From: Deferribacteraceae bacterium UBA6793
Lineage (GTDB): Bacteria; Chrysiogenota; Deferribacteres; Deferribacterales; Geovibrionaceae
Length of the DNA: 64,000 nt
Assembly (NCBI GenBank): GCA_002452405.1
Contig: DKFP01000002.1
Coordinates: 235,635 to 299,634 of the forward strand
Reading direction: 5' to 3'
Below the pieces are notes generated by a model that did no database searches, was not told the origin of the DNA, and saw only the letters and a list, made by a program, of their open reading frames with translations. Below, piece by piece: positions 23,823 to 32,620 of this stretch (position 1 is the first letter of the stretch; the number at the start of each line of letters is the position of its first letter). Position numbers and translations under genes: made by a program.

Positions 23823-25406
23823 GTGAAACAAGACTTTAAACAATCAATAAAATTCCGCGCGACACTCTATATTCTCGCCCCGCTGCTTGCGATATTCTCC
23901 GTTCTAATCGTTATGGACATGCGCAAAAACTCACTCACAAAGACCGCCATGAATCAGTATATGGACTACCTGAAAGAGATGATATTCATGTCTACCTACG
24001 ACTCGCTGAAAAAGGGAAACATGACCCTGTTCAGCGAACTGCTGACAGAGATAGGCGACTACGAACTGGTGAAAGAGTTCTCACTGCTCACGCCGCAGGG
24101 CGTGGTGCGCTACTCGTCCCACCCCGAATCTGTGGGAAAAACTGAAGACCTGTCTCACGCATCTCAGGACAAAGAGGTGCTTTATGTGGAGAACGGCACG
24201 ACAACCTTCTACTATCCGGTGACAACTGCACAGTATTGTCTGCGCTGCCACAGGGAATGGTCGGAAGGCAGCGTAAACTCGTTCTATAAAGTTTCCCTGG
24301 ACTCGTCCTCCATCTCAAAAATCGAAACGGCTTCATGGATAAACAATATACTGCTGCTGGTCGCGGGGGTTTCCCTCGTCGTAATACTCATAGCCGTCAT
24401 GCAGAAGCTGGTTTTTGAAAGGCTCCAGAAGGCTAACGATATAATGGATGACCTCTGCTCCGGTCAGGGCGATCTCACCATTGAGATGAAGGTGAGGCGC
24501 ATGGACGAGATAGGCACCCTCAGAACCAAGATAAACAATTTCATAGGACACCTGCGTGAGATGATTTCAGAACTGAAAGACAAAATAGAGGACGTTGACG
24601 GCGACGTATCCCACATCCGCTCGTCCATGGACACAATCAACGGCTCCGTTCAGGAAAACGTTTCAAGCATCGCCACCATATCCGCGTCTTCCGAACAGGT
24701 TTCGGCAACTCTTCACGACAACATACACAATCTCTCCGCCATCACCGACAGCGTGAACGAAAAGAAAGAGGCGATATCGTCTTCGCTGAATAATGTAATG
24801 GCGATAACCGGAATGATAAACGAAATGACGTCTTCGGTGGAAGCCCTCAGCAAGACCATATACGCCCTTGAACAGCGGTCAAACGACATCAACAGCATAA
24901 CCAATCTCATCAACGAGATTGCCGACCAGACAAACCTGCTTGCACTGAACGCAGCCATAGAGGCGGCGCGGGCGGGAGAAGCCGGACGCGGATTCGCTGT
25001 TGTTGCAGACGAGATACGCAAACTTGCCGAGCGCACCACAAGCGCCACTAACGACATAAAGTCGATAGTTTCGGACAACACAAAGATAATCACAGGAATC
25101 GTGAGCGAGATAGACCGCAACAAAGACCACGCCCAGAGCATGAATCAGGGCATCACCGACATTCAGGATTTCACCAGAGAGGTTGAAAAGACGATGGAGG
25201 ACATTACCAGAAACATCGTCAACCTGACTCAGATGATGACCCAGAGTATTTCGGCACTGGAAGTGACGCTGAACAGCATCGAAAACGTGAACGACAACAT
25301 GGCGCACACAGGCAAGGTGTCAAACAGCATAGCGGAAACTTCGAGATATCTCGGTGAAAAAAGTTCTCACATGCGTGCTATAGCAGACAAATTCAAAACA
25401 CGATAG
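23823..25406 (+). CDS. Methyl-accepting chemotaxis protein with a periplasmic c-heme site
   Basis: 527 residues. TM1 at about 12-30, a periplasmic sensor of about 140 residues containing QYCLRCHREW (CxxCH, near residue 139), TM2 at about 172-195 (ILLLVAGVSLVVILIAVMQ), HAMP at about 197-250, then a cytoplasmic signalling domain whose hairpin tip is DQTNLLALNAAIEAARAGEA. GTG start, 2 bp after the hydrogenase small-subunit stop, so tightly coupled to it. The heme CxxCH places it with DcrA-type redox receptors. Context suggests it reads the redox output of hydrogenase 1 and signals through CheA/CheW; this is inference. No C-terminal CheR-binding pentapeptide. Confidence 0.93.
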   Translation: MKQDFKQSIKFRATLYILAPLLAIFSVLIVMDMRKNSLTKTAMNQYMDYLKEMIFMSTYDSLKKGNMTLFSELLTEIGDYELVKEFSLLTPQGVVRYSSHPESVGKTEDLSHASQDKEVLYVENGTTTFYYPVTTAQYCLRCHREWSEGSVNSFYKVSLDSSSISKIETASWINNILLLVAGVSLVVILIAVMQKLVFERLQKANDIMDDLCSGQGDLTIEMKVRRMDEIGTLRTKINNFIGHLREMISELKDKIEDVDGDVSHIRSSMDTINGSVQENVSSIATISASSEQVSATLHDNIHNLSAITDSVNEKKEAISSSLNNVMAITGMINEMTSSVEALSKTIYALEQRSNDINSITNLINEIADQTNLLALNAAIEAARAGEAGRGFAVVADEIRKLAERTTSATNDIKSIVSDNTKIITGIVSEIDRNKDHAQSMNQGITDIQDFTREVEKTMEDITRNIVNLTQMMTQSISALEVTLNSIENVNDNMAHTGKVSNSIAETSRYLGEKSSHMRAIADKFKTR

Positions 25407-25413
25407 AAAACAG

Positions 25414-25448
25414 ACAGGGGCGGATTTTCCGCCCCTGTTTTATTTAAT
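25414..25448 (+). terminator. Terminator after the chemoreceptor gene (duplicated copy 1)
   Basis: CAGGGGCGGA and TCCGCCCCTG pair around TTT and are followed by TTTTATTT. Positions 25416-25445 are identical to 26661-26690, so this is one of two exact 30-bp copies bracketing the AT-rich gene. Confidence 0.9.
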
Positions 25449-25510
25449 TCAAAATCATAAATTTACATCTCGAATCAATTAGCTCCTCCGCAACATGATA
25501 AGTTAATAGA

Positions 25511-25539
25511 TTGACAAAAAGCAAATATACTATTAGATT
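25511..25539 (+). promoter_or_regulatory. Sigma-70-type promoter of the AT-rich gene
   Basis: TTGACA at 25511-25516, 17 bp spacer, TAGATT at 25534-25539. The expected start is near 25546, about 25 nt before the ATG at 25571. The TTG of the -35 box is in frame with the gene and could be mistaken for its start. Confidence 0.6.
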
Positions 25540-25570
25540 ATTTCGACATAAAGGAAAGTATAGGAAAAAT

Positions 25571-26566
25571 ATGCTAAACACAATTTATTTAAAAATTTCA
25601 AAAATATACAAAGAAAAACAAAAAATTATCATAAATTACAGTGCATTTATGCTGTTGACTGGGATATGTCTTATTTCCTTAACAAACAAAAATGACGATA
25701 ACAATAAACTATTATTATTTTTTAATAACTTAGGCTTCAATTTACTAAGCGTTGCAATAGTAGGAATCCTTCTTGGTTTTAAAGATTGGAGAAATTATTT
25801 CCAAGATAGACTATCTGACATAGTTCTCGGAAAATCATATATTAAAAATTTGAGTAAAGAACAACTAATCAACTTACAAAATGACACAATAAAAGCATAT
25901 TTTGAAACTGACAGTGTTGAACGAGAAGGCAGCTTCTTAAATTATTTTCACCAAGAAATTAGAAGTTTAATTGGCGCTCCGTTTAGAGAAAATATTAATC
26001 TTATCATTAATGTTGCGCATAATGAGCAAGATAACATTGTCCACTTTAACGAAACCATAATTTATGAATGCAGAGAAGTAGGAGGAATAATCCAAGACTC
26101 AGTAAGATGGGTACCAAGACCAGATGAGTTTCATAAAATAGAAAACCTCCTCATTGTTATTAAATGCCCGACAAAATACAAAAACAAATGTAATTCAAAT
26201 TGCTCAACCTGTGGAGAAGAAATAGTTTTATTTGATTCATCTAAAGAATCCGAAAAATGTTTAGAGAAAGCAGTTTCAGTTCCACTTGATGCGTACAAGA
26301 ATATTGATGGTCTATTTGTTAAGATATTGAGTAACTATCAAGTTAATGTTAACAAACACATCACATGGCAAATGGCACATCCAACCAAAGGCATCAGTTT
26401 AGTCATCAGGTATCCTGAAACTTATGTAATGGCTCATGATATTTTTGGAATGACTAGAGAAAAGTTAAATATTATTGATTCAAAAGGATTATTTAATTTA
26501 ACCTATAATGATTGGATACTTCCGTATAATGGAGTTGTTTATCAATTGATCAAAAAAGGTTCCTGA
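25571..26566 (+). CDS. AT-rich orphan membrane protein, probably acquired
   Basis: 331 residues. Two N-terminal membrane helices (IINYSAFMLLTGICLISL, then LGFNLLSVAIVGILLGF) are followed by FKDWRNYFQDRLSDIVLG and a soluble cytoplasmic domain of about 240 residues. A cysteine cluster, CPTKYKNKCNSNCSTCGEE near residues 200-218, may bind metal. No known family or catalytic motif recognised. The base composition and heavy AAA/ATA/TTA codon use are unlike neighbours, and the gene lies between exact terminator copies; both point to horizontal transfer. ATG 25571 has TAGGA upstream and its own promoter. A stress or defence role is possible but unsupported by sequence. Confidence 0.75.
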   Translation: MLNTIYLKISKIYKEKQKIIINYSAFMLLTGICLISLTNKNDDNNKLLLFFNNLGFNLLSVAIVGILLGFKDWRNYFQDRLSDIVLGKSYIKNLSKEQLINLQNDTIKAYFETDSVEREGSFLNYFHQEIRSLIGAPFRENINLIINVAHNEQDNIVHFNETIIYECREVGGIIQDSVRWVPRPDEFHKIENLLIVIKCPTKYKNKCNSNCSTCGEEIVLFDSSKESEKCLEKAVSVPLDAYKNIDGLFVKILSNYQVNVNKHITWQMAHPTKGISLVIRYPETYVMAHDIFGMTREKLNIIDSKGLFNLTYNDWILPYNGVVYQLIKKGS

Positions 26567-26660
26567 TATTATATAAATAAAAAATACATATTGTAATCTA
26601 AAACAACTTCAGGACTGAATTTCAGCCTAAATCACAATCCTATCGTTTTTGTTATATATG

Positions 26661-26690
26661 AGGGGCGGATTTTCCGCCCCTGTTTTATTT
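26661..26690 (+). terminator. Terminator copy 2 bracketing the AT-rich gene
   Basis: Exact 30-bp copy of 25416-25445: GGGGCGGA-TTT-TCCGCCCC followed by TGTTTTATTT. It terminates the plus-strand AT-rich gene and abuts the stop codon of the convergent binding-protein gene. Reading minus, the run after the stem is not T-rich, so it acts mainly in the plus direction. Confidence 0.88.
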
Positions 26691-29140
26691 TAAGGTCTGG
26701 TGATTGCAGGTGTCGGGAAATCTATGGGCGTATGGTGATACGTCGCCGTAAGCATCCATTTACCGTCCTTCACAGTGAAAAAGCCGTATTCCCCGAAACG
26801 CCTGTCACCAGCAGCGTTAAGAGCCATATAGTTGCTCAGTCCTATATATTTCCCCGCAAACGTGCTTATCTGCCCGCCGAGGGTTGATGCGGAATCGTTC
26901 ACAAAACCGCCGTATGCCAGCGCGCCTATCCACACGGAATCCCAAGCGGTATAAGCGTATGTGATGGGGTCGTATCCCAGTTCTTCATGCAGTTTGTCCC
27001 TCACTACCATTCTGGATATGGGTTCCGGAACAGTTTTGCTGCCGACCTCTATAATGGAATAGATGGCGCATGTAAAACCTGTATCCTCTGCGAAATTTGC
27101 AGCCTTATCTGAATCGAACAGAGAATCGTTTTTAGCAAATCCGTCACCGCCGTACCATGAGGCACCTTTAAGAACCGACGACCCTGAGGCATATTCAAGT
27201 ATCTGCGTACCCTCTTCATACGAAAGAAGAAGCACAGCACTTTTTCCATCAGCCGAAGATGCCACGGCATCCTCTGCACTGTCAGCCGCCGCCCTGTACG
27301 AAGTTTTATTATCCGGTTCATAGGCTACGGACGCCTTGACTGTCAGTCCTGCCGAAGCAAGATCGGCAGATACACCATGCGCCAGTTCCCAGCCCCATGT
27401 ATCGTTTCTGTATATTATTGTTATATCAGTTTTTCCGTCCTCTTTCAGAAGCATGGTGAGAGCGCTTGCCATCTCCGTGTCGGAAAGGATAAACCTGTAA
27501 AGATTATCTCCGCTCACTGCCAGCGCGTCGGAGGTCGCCGCGGGGGATATGAGCGTCATACCGTATGAATTGAGATATGGCAGAAGTGCCTCCGCAACGG
27601 AACTGCTGATAACGCCTGTCACCAGAGTTATCCCTTCATCGTGCAGTTTTTTAAGTGCTGCGACAGCCGTATCGGGATCTGTAGCTGTGTCTTTAACTGA
27701 GAGCACTACCCTGTTGGACGAACCGTAAAACGCATAATAGCCGTTTATGGAATCTGCAGCATCCTCAATGCCTTTCAGTGCGGACATACCTGCCTGTGCC
27801 AGCCCGCCGGTTTTCGGCACCAGAACTCCCAGCTTTATTGTTCCGCCGGGCACATCCGGCAGGCTGATCCCTGAGGAGGAAATGGCGATTATCTGCGGGG
27901 TGACGCCAGAGAAGGTATACGCATATGTGATCTGCGATTCGGAAGCGCTTATCACCTGATGAAAGCTGTATCCGCTGTCCTCTTTATCCCCTGCCGCAGT
28001 CAGTTCGAGCCGCCCGCTGACTCCGGCAAGACCGGGTTCAGTATTGCTTGTCACATCGAAAATAGCCTGAATAACATCGTTCGCAGAAGCGGACGCGCCC
28101 TTTTCCATCAGCCCCAGTCCGATAAGCCATGCTGCATCGTACCCGATCAGCGATGAAACATTGGTAACACCGTCGTTCATGGTATATATCTTTTCTCGCA
28201 ATGCTCTGTCAGGAATAACCTTTTTAGGCATGGCGAGGGCTTCCTCATCAACTGTGAACTCTGGACTCATAAGGGACACGGCAGCGGCAAAGTCGGCAGC
28301 ATCGGCATTTGCAAAAAATATGCTCTGGTTTGCGTTTCCGTCACTTCCGTACCATCTTACGTTTTCAAGTGTTGTTCCCCGCGCCGCATCAAAAAGAGCC
28401 ACCGACTCTTCCAGAGAAGAGAGCTGAACCGCAACAGCAGAGGCTCCGTAGTTTGTTACGGCTGTGTCAACAGCAGACTTCATCTGCGCAACAAGGGTTG
28501 AAAAGTCCTGTGTTCCTGCCGGATATGTAAACGAAGCCTCAACACTGCCGCCAAGAGCAGTAAACTCTGTGCGCACAGCTGCTGAAAGCTCATTTCCGTA
28601 GTTATTGTCAAGATTGACCGTGATTAGCCTTGTGTGCCCTTCGTGGTTCATCATCATGGCAAGCCCTTTCGCCTGATTTTCATCGGACGGGGCGAGTCTG
28701 AGGAGGTTATCGCCGGCGATTGCCAGAGAAGGAGCCGTACTGCTGCTTATGAGCAGTATGCCGTTCGAGTTTGCATAGTCCAGAACAGCCGCCGCTTCCG
28801 CACTGCTGCCGGGACCGATGACGAATTTTATGCCCTGCGCATGAAATTCTTTCAGTTTTTCAAGAGCTGTTGACGGGTCTGTGGCGGAATCAGCATAAAC
28901 CACACTGAGACGCACTTTGGAACCCGACACTTCGAGGTGTCTGTTCGCGTCCTCTGCACCCAGCTTGACAGCAACCTCCATTCCTTTTCCGGTGGAAGCC
29001 ATTGAACCTGTCAGAGGCAGGAGTGCACCGATCTTAACTGTTTCAGTGCCGTTGCCGCCGGAACTGCCCGAAAGCCCGCATCCCGCCAGCATAAAAACTG
29101 AAATGGTTAAAACACATATTAAAAGTAAAAATCGCTTCAT
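26690..29140 (-). CDS. Tandem-domain periplasmic binding lipoprotein (Leu/Ile/Val-binding type)
   Basis: 816 residues. Signal MKRFLLLICVLTISVFMLAGC with lipobox LAGC and a Gly/Ser linker, then two homologous type-I periplasmic binding folds. Domain 1 starts VKIGALLPLTGSMASTGKGM near residue 35; domain 2 starts IKLGVLVPKTGGLAQAGMSA near residue 435. Each has the TDPSTALEKLKEFH / TDPDTAVAALKKLH repeat and GITLVTGVISSSVAEA-type loops. Internal duplication of a whole binding protein in one chain is unusual. No ABC permease genes nearby, so it may be a sensor or a component of a distant transporter. The amino-acid or amide ligand is inferred from the family only. Confidence 0.85.
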   Translation of the reverse strand: MKRFLLLICVLTISVFMLAGCGLSGSSGGNGTETVKIGALLPLTGSMASTGKGMEVAVKLGAEDANRHLEVSGSKVRLSVVYADSATDPSTALEKLKEFHAQGIKFVIGPGSSAEAAAVLDYANSNGILLISSSTAPSLAIAGDNLLRLAPSDENQAKGLAMMMNHEGHTRLITVNLDNNYGNELSAAVRTEFTALGGSVEASFTYPAGTQDFSTLVAQMKSAVDTAVTNYGASAVAVQLSSLEESVALFDAARGTTLENVRWYGSDGNANQSIFFANADAADFAAAVSLMSPEFTVDEEALAMPKKVIPDRALREKIYTMNDGVTNVSSLIGYDAAWLIGLGLMEKGASASANDVIQAIFDVTSNTEPGLAGVSGRLELTAAGDKEDSGYSFHQVISASESQITYAYTFSGVTPQIIAISSSGISLPDVPGGTIKLGVLVPKTGGLAQAGMSALKGIEDAADSINGYYAFYGSSNRVVLSVKDTATDPDTAVAALKKLHDEGITLVTGVISSSVAEALLPYLNSYGMTLISPAATSDALAVSGDNLYRFILSDTEMASALTMLLKEDGKTDITIIYRNDTWGWELAHGVSADLASAGLTVKASVAYEPDNKTSYRAAADSAEDAVASSADGKSAVLLLSYEEGTQILEYASGSSVLKGASWYGGDGFAKNDSLFDSDKAANFAEDTGFTCAIYSIIEVGSKTVPEPISRMVVRDKLHEELGYDPITYAYTAWDSVWIGALAYGGFVNDSASTLGGQISTFAGKYIGLSNYMALNAAGDRRFGEYGFFTVKDGKWMLTATYHHTPIDFPTPAITRP

Positions 29141-29225
29141 AAAATTCTCCGTTGAAAGCTGAAAGTTACTTTAATATTAACACAAACAATACATTTTGTA
29201 ACAGGTTTTGAGATAATGTCCGATA

Positions 29226-30221
29226 CTATACCCCGTTTCTGAGTTTTTTTGGGGTGGAAAGGTTCCAGTTTCTATACGCTCTGTAAAAGGCGCTGACCTC
29301 AGAATAACCGAGCATAACGGAGATGTCCGAATCGGTCAGCCGCGTGTTTCTGATGTAATATTCCGCAAGGCTGCGCCGTACGTTTGCAAGCGCCTGAGAA
29401 AAACTTTTGCCCTCCCCTTTAAGGTAGTTTTGCAAAGTCCGCACCCCGACGTTCAACCTGCCCGCCACAAGCTCGATATTCACGTTTCTGTCGCCGATGT
29501 TTTTGAGTATCTCCTTCTCCACACGGCTGAACCATGATCCGTTGCCCATATCGCGCAGGATGGCGTCCGCCTGTGCTTCAAAATACTCCAGCATCGTGCG
29601 GTTAGCGTTATTCACAGGAATATTCAGCTCATCCTTTTTAAAGAAAACGGCGTTCTCCTGTTTTTCAAAAAAGATATGTTCACCGAAAAGCTCATGGTGC
29701 CTTGCGCAGTTTTTCACCCGCTTACAGGAAAACCAGACGTATGCCGGAATCACCCTCTGACCGAGTATCTGCGAAAGAACGTTGAGAATGGCGCTGAGAT
29801 GCACCTCTGCATGGTGTGCCGGAACCGGGATGTTTTTATTTTCATTTATATACACGGCGAACTTATAGTATTTTCCGTCGTCGGTGAAATGAAATTTCAG
29901 AAACCTGCTGACAACCTGCTGATATCTGCTGAACTTCTCGATCATCTGCTTCAGGTTCGGCGTATTCAGAAGCAGATAACCCAGAAGTCCAAGCGACTGA
30001 TAGGGCACGGACTGACCTATATCAAGCGCCAGATAAGGATTTTCTGTCTTTTCCATGCAATAGCGGAAAACAGCCGAAAGGTGACCGCTGTCAATTTTTT
30101 CGTTCTGAAAAACAGCTCCGTCCAGACCGGAAAACTCCAGCATCTCCTCAGCCAGAATCCCCGTGTTCGACTCAAGAGCTTTCAGAACATACTGAAACGT
30201 AATCCCGGATAAATCACCCAT
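29226..30221 (-). CDS. AraC-family transcriptional regulator
   Basis: 331 residues. An N-terminal arabinose-binding-like ligand domain of the OruR/ArgR type (about residues 10-205, with YLALDIGQSVPYQSLGLLGY) is followed by a C-terminal double HTH (VNIELVAGRLNVGVRTLQNYLKG and LTDSDISVMLGYSEVSAFYRA YRNW pattern). It probably activates a nearby operon in response to a small molecule. It is upstream of the tandem-binding protein on the same strand (86-bp gap) and divergent from cowN; either may be its target. Confidence 0.9.
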   Translation of the reverse strand: MGDLSGITFQYVLKALESNTGILAEEMLEFSGLDGAVFQNEKIDSGHLSAVFRYCMEKTENPYLALDIGQSVPYQSLGLLGYLLLNTPNLKQMIEKFSRYQQVVSRFLKFHFTDDGKYYKFAVYINENKNIPVPAHHAEVHLSAILNVLSQILGQRVIPAYVWFSCKRVKNCARHHELFGEHIFFEKQENAVFFKKDELNIPVNNANRTMLEYFEAQADAILRDMGNGSWFSRVEKEILKNIGDRNVNIELVAGRLNVGVRTLQNYLKGEGKSFSQALANVRRSLAEYYIRNTRLTDSDISVMLGYSEVSAFYRAYRNWNLSTPKKLRNGV

Positions 30222-30322
30222 AGCTCACCTTTTCGTAAAATGTCAGTAATTATACATACAATACCATTAAAATATTAAGCGTTATTTTGTATAACAGCAT
30301 AAAAACCAGAGGATATATAAAA

Positions 30323-30643
30323 ATGTGTGACTGCAAAAAAGAGATTAAGGTTGACGAGAGCTATGTCAGCTTCAAAAACATAAACTGTTTCGGGAACGCG
30401 TGTCAGGTGGTGGACAACCTTCTGCGCATCCTGAAAGAACCGCAGTATGCAAACGCTTACTGGGAGCGTTTCGTGGGGCGCATACCGGAAGGTTATTACC
30501 TGCGCGACCCCCAGAAAGACCCGAAAGAGGAGCTGCTTTATCTGGTCTGTTCATGCGCGTCCATGATAGGCGAACTCTTCGACAGCGTTGAAGATGAAGA
30601 CGCCATTCACGCACTTGAAAAATGCGAATCGGAATGCTGCTGA
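30323..30643 (+). CDS. cowN: CowN-like protein (CO protection of nitrogenase)
   Basis: 106 residues. YVSFKNINCFGNACQVVDNL, PQYANAYWERFVGR and the end HALEKCESECC follow the CowN pattern (YVSFxxIDC...NxFWxxF...ALxxxExECC). CowN sustains nitrogen fixation when CO inhibits Mo-nitrogenase. An in-frame upstream ATG exists, but ATG 30323 has AGAGGA upstream and yields the MCDCKKE start. No nif genes in the window, so it is either an orphan of a distant nif regulon or works elsewhere. The sequence carries nine cysteines, more than usual. Confidence 0.78.
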   Translation: MCDCKKEIKVDESYVSFKNINCFGNACQVVDNLLRILKEPQYANAYWERFVGRIPEGYYLRDPQKDPKEELLYLVCSCASMIGELFDSVEDEDAIHALEKCESECC

Positions 30644-30710
30644 CAAATATCTATTGTCAAACCGCCGACATCTGCTGATTTTAGTTGAAATACCGCTAAA
30701 AGGAGCCGAT

Positions 30711-31442
30711 ATGAAGACATTTCTCTCTTTCATCTGTTCCCTGTTCATGGCAGGGACGGTCTATGCCGGCGAATCTGTTACCTATAAATCAGACAGTAAA
30801 GAATATGAGGGCTATTATGCGCCCGCATCAAAAACAGCACCGCTGGTGTTCATTGTCCACGACTGGAACGGTCTGGACGGATACGAGATGCAGCGTGCTG
30901 CGATGCTCAATAAACTCGGCTATTCCGCATTTGCCGTTGATATGTTCGGCAAGGGGGTACGCCCAGAAGCCATAGAGGATAAAAAACGTCTTACGGGAGA
31001 ACTTTACGCCGACAGAGCCAAAATGCGCAGACTGCTGAACGCCGGATATGAAGCGGCGAAGGCAAAGGGCGCTAACGTCGGCAACGCAGTTATCATAGGC
31101 TATTGCTTCGGCGGCACTGTTGCGCTGGAATACGCGCGCACGGGCATACCGCTGAAATCTTTCATATCATTCCACGGAGGGCTGGACACACCGCCTGACC
31201 AGAGCTGGACAACAGCAAAAGGCGAGGTTGTCATATTCCACGGGACTGCTGACACTGCTGTCAGCATGGACTCTTTCGCTGTTCTTGCAAAAGACCTTGA
31301 AAAAGCGGGCGTTAAGCACGAAATGCACACCTACAGCGGTGCTCCGCACGCGTTCACTGTATTCGGCGCGCCATCCTACCGCAAGGATGCCGATGAAAAA
31401 TCATGGAAGCGCTTCACAGAATATCTGGCAGAGATATTTTAA
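30711..31442 (+). CDS. Exported dienelactone hydrolase-family protein
   Basis: 243 residues. Signal MKTFLSFICSLFMAGTVYAG, then an alpha/beta hydrolase. FIVHDWNGLDGYEM, nucleophile Cys in VIIGYCFGGTVALEY near residue 132, acid Asp in FHGTADTAVSMDSF and His in GAPHAFTVFGAP, the Cys-Asp-His triad of dienelactone hydrolases. Periplasmic location is uncommon for DLH enzymes; substrate unknown. ATG 30711 follows AGGAGCCGAT. It is 67 bp after cowN. Confidence 0.88.
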   Translation: MKTFLSFICSLFMAGTVYAGESVTYKSDSKEYEGYYAPASKTAPLVFIVHDWNGLDGYEMQRAAMLNKLGYSAFAVDMFGKGVRPEAIEDKKRLTGELYADRAKMRRLLNAGYEAAKAKGANVGNAVIIGYCFGGTVALEYARTGIPLKSFISFHGGLDTPPDQSWTTAKGEVVIFHGTADTAVSMDSFAVLAKDLEKAGVKHEMHTYSGAPHAFTVFGAPSYRKDADEKSWKRFTEYLAEIF

Positions 31443-31522
31443 TTCGCTGACATAGATTTGCTTTGATTTTCAGAGCGTTTTGCACTATCTTGTACCCCAT
31501 CAACCTTAAACGGAGGGGCACA

Positions 31523-32527
31523 ATGATAGTTTCCGTCATCGGAGCAACGGGCTATACCGGATATGAACTCATCAAAATTCTGGTAAGACACCCGCGCTTC
31601 CGCATCGGACATCTTGTGAGCGAGACCTATGAAGGCAAGGCTTTCAGCGAGGTCTACCCCTATTTTAAGAACCTGTGCGATACCGTTATCATCGGCAGAG
31701 ACTATGAAAAAGTCGCCGCAGAATCCGATGCGGTATTCCTCTGTCTGCCCCACGCGGCGGCACAGCAGGCGGCTGATTTCTTTAACGGCAAAGGCTTAAT
31801 GGTCGTTGACCTCTCCGCCGATTTCCGGATAAAGGACGCACAGCTATACGAAACAGTCTACAAAACAAAACACCTCTTCCCGCAACTGCTTGAAAAAGCA
31901 GCATACGGCATACCGGAAATCTTCGGCGAAGAGATTGCAAAAACCGACATGGTCGCAAACCCCGGCTGTTATCCCACAACGGTGATAATGCCGCTATTCC
32001 CGCTCATAAAAGAGGGATTGATAGACGCTTCATACGTCATTGCCGATTCAAAATCCGGCACCACAGGCGCAGGAAGAAAGGCAGACCTTTCACTCTCTTT
32101 CAGCGAGGTGAACGAAGATTTCAGACCCTACAACATCTTCGGACACAGGCACAATCCCGAAATGAACCACATCCTTGAACGGACAGGAAAAAAGGCGGAC
32201 GTCACCTTCACGGCACATCTTCTGCCCGTCAATAAAGGTATAGAGACCACCATCTACGCGAAAACCGATAAAAGCCTCGCAGAGCTTGCCTCATGCATGA
32301 AGGCTTTCTACAAAGACCGACGTTTCGTGCGCATCTATGACAACGGACACGTTCCGTCCATCAAAGACGTTGTCGATACAAATTTCATCGACATATCGCT
32401 CTTCGTTAAAGACGGCAAATTGATAATCGTGTCCTGTATCGACAATCTGATAAAGGGTTCAAGCGGCGCCGCCGTGCAGAACCTGAATGTCATGTGCGGT
32501 CTGGACGAGACGGCAGGTATACTTTAA
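31523..32527 (+). CDS. argC: N-acetyl-gamma-glutamyl-phosphate reductase
   Basis: 334 residues. NAD(P)-binding start VSVIGATGYTGYELIKIL, catalytic Cys in MVANPGCYPTTVIMPL near residue 146, GTTGAGRKADLSLSFSEVN and a C-terminal SSGAAVQNLNVMCG. Third step of arginine (N-acetylornithine) synthesis. ATG 31523 behind GGAGGGGCACA. Followed by argJ after a REP element. Confidence 0.96.
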   Translation: MIVSVIGATGYTGYELIKILVRHPRFRIGHLVSETYEGKAFSEVYPYFKNLCDTVIIGRDYEKVAAESDAVFLCLPHAAAQQAADFFNGKGLMVVDLSADFRIKDAQLYETVYKTKHLFPQLLEKAAYGIPEIFGEEIAKTDMVANPGCYPTTVIMPLFPLIKEGLIDASYVIADSKSGTTGAGRKADLSLSFSEVNEDFRPYNIFGHRHNPEMNHILERTGKKADVTFTAHLLPVNKGIETTIYAKTDKSLAELASCMKAFYKDRRFVRIYDNGHVPSIKDVVDTNFIDISLFVKDGKLIIVSCIDNLIKGSSGAAVQNLNVMCGLDETAGIL

Positions 32528-32534
32528 AATAACT

Positions 32535-32602
32535 CAGACTGCCCCCGCAATGACGGCAGCGTCATTGCGAACCCACAAGAGCGGGTGCGGCAATCTCATC
32601 TG
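32535..32602. repeat. REP-like palindrome, copy 4
   Basis: CAGACTGCCCCCGCAATGAC is inverted against GTCATTGCG...GTGCGGCAATCTCATCTG; a long hairpin forms between argC and argJ. It is probably transcribed within the arg unit. It overlaps the region before the argJ Shine-Dalgarno. Confidence 0.8.
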
Positions 32603-32620
32603 AAAAATCAGGAGACTACA

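Noticed and set aside
32585..32620. GTG 32585 as the argJ start
   Set aside because: It lies within the REP-like hairpin and has no ribosome site; ATG 32621 follows CAGGAG.
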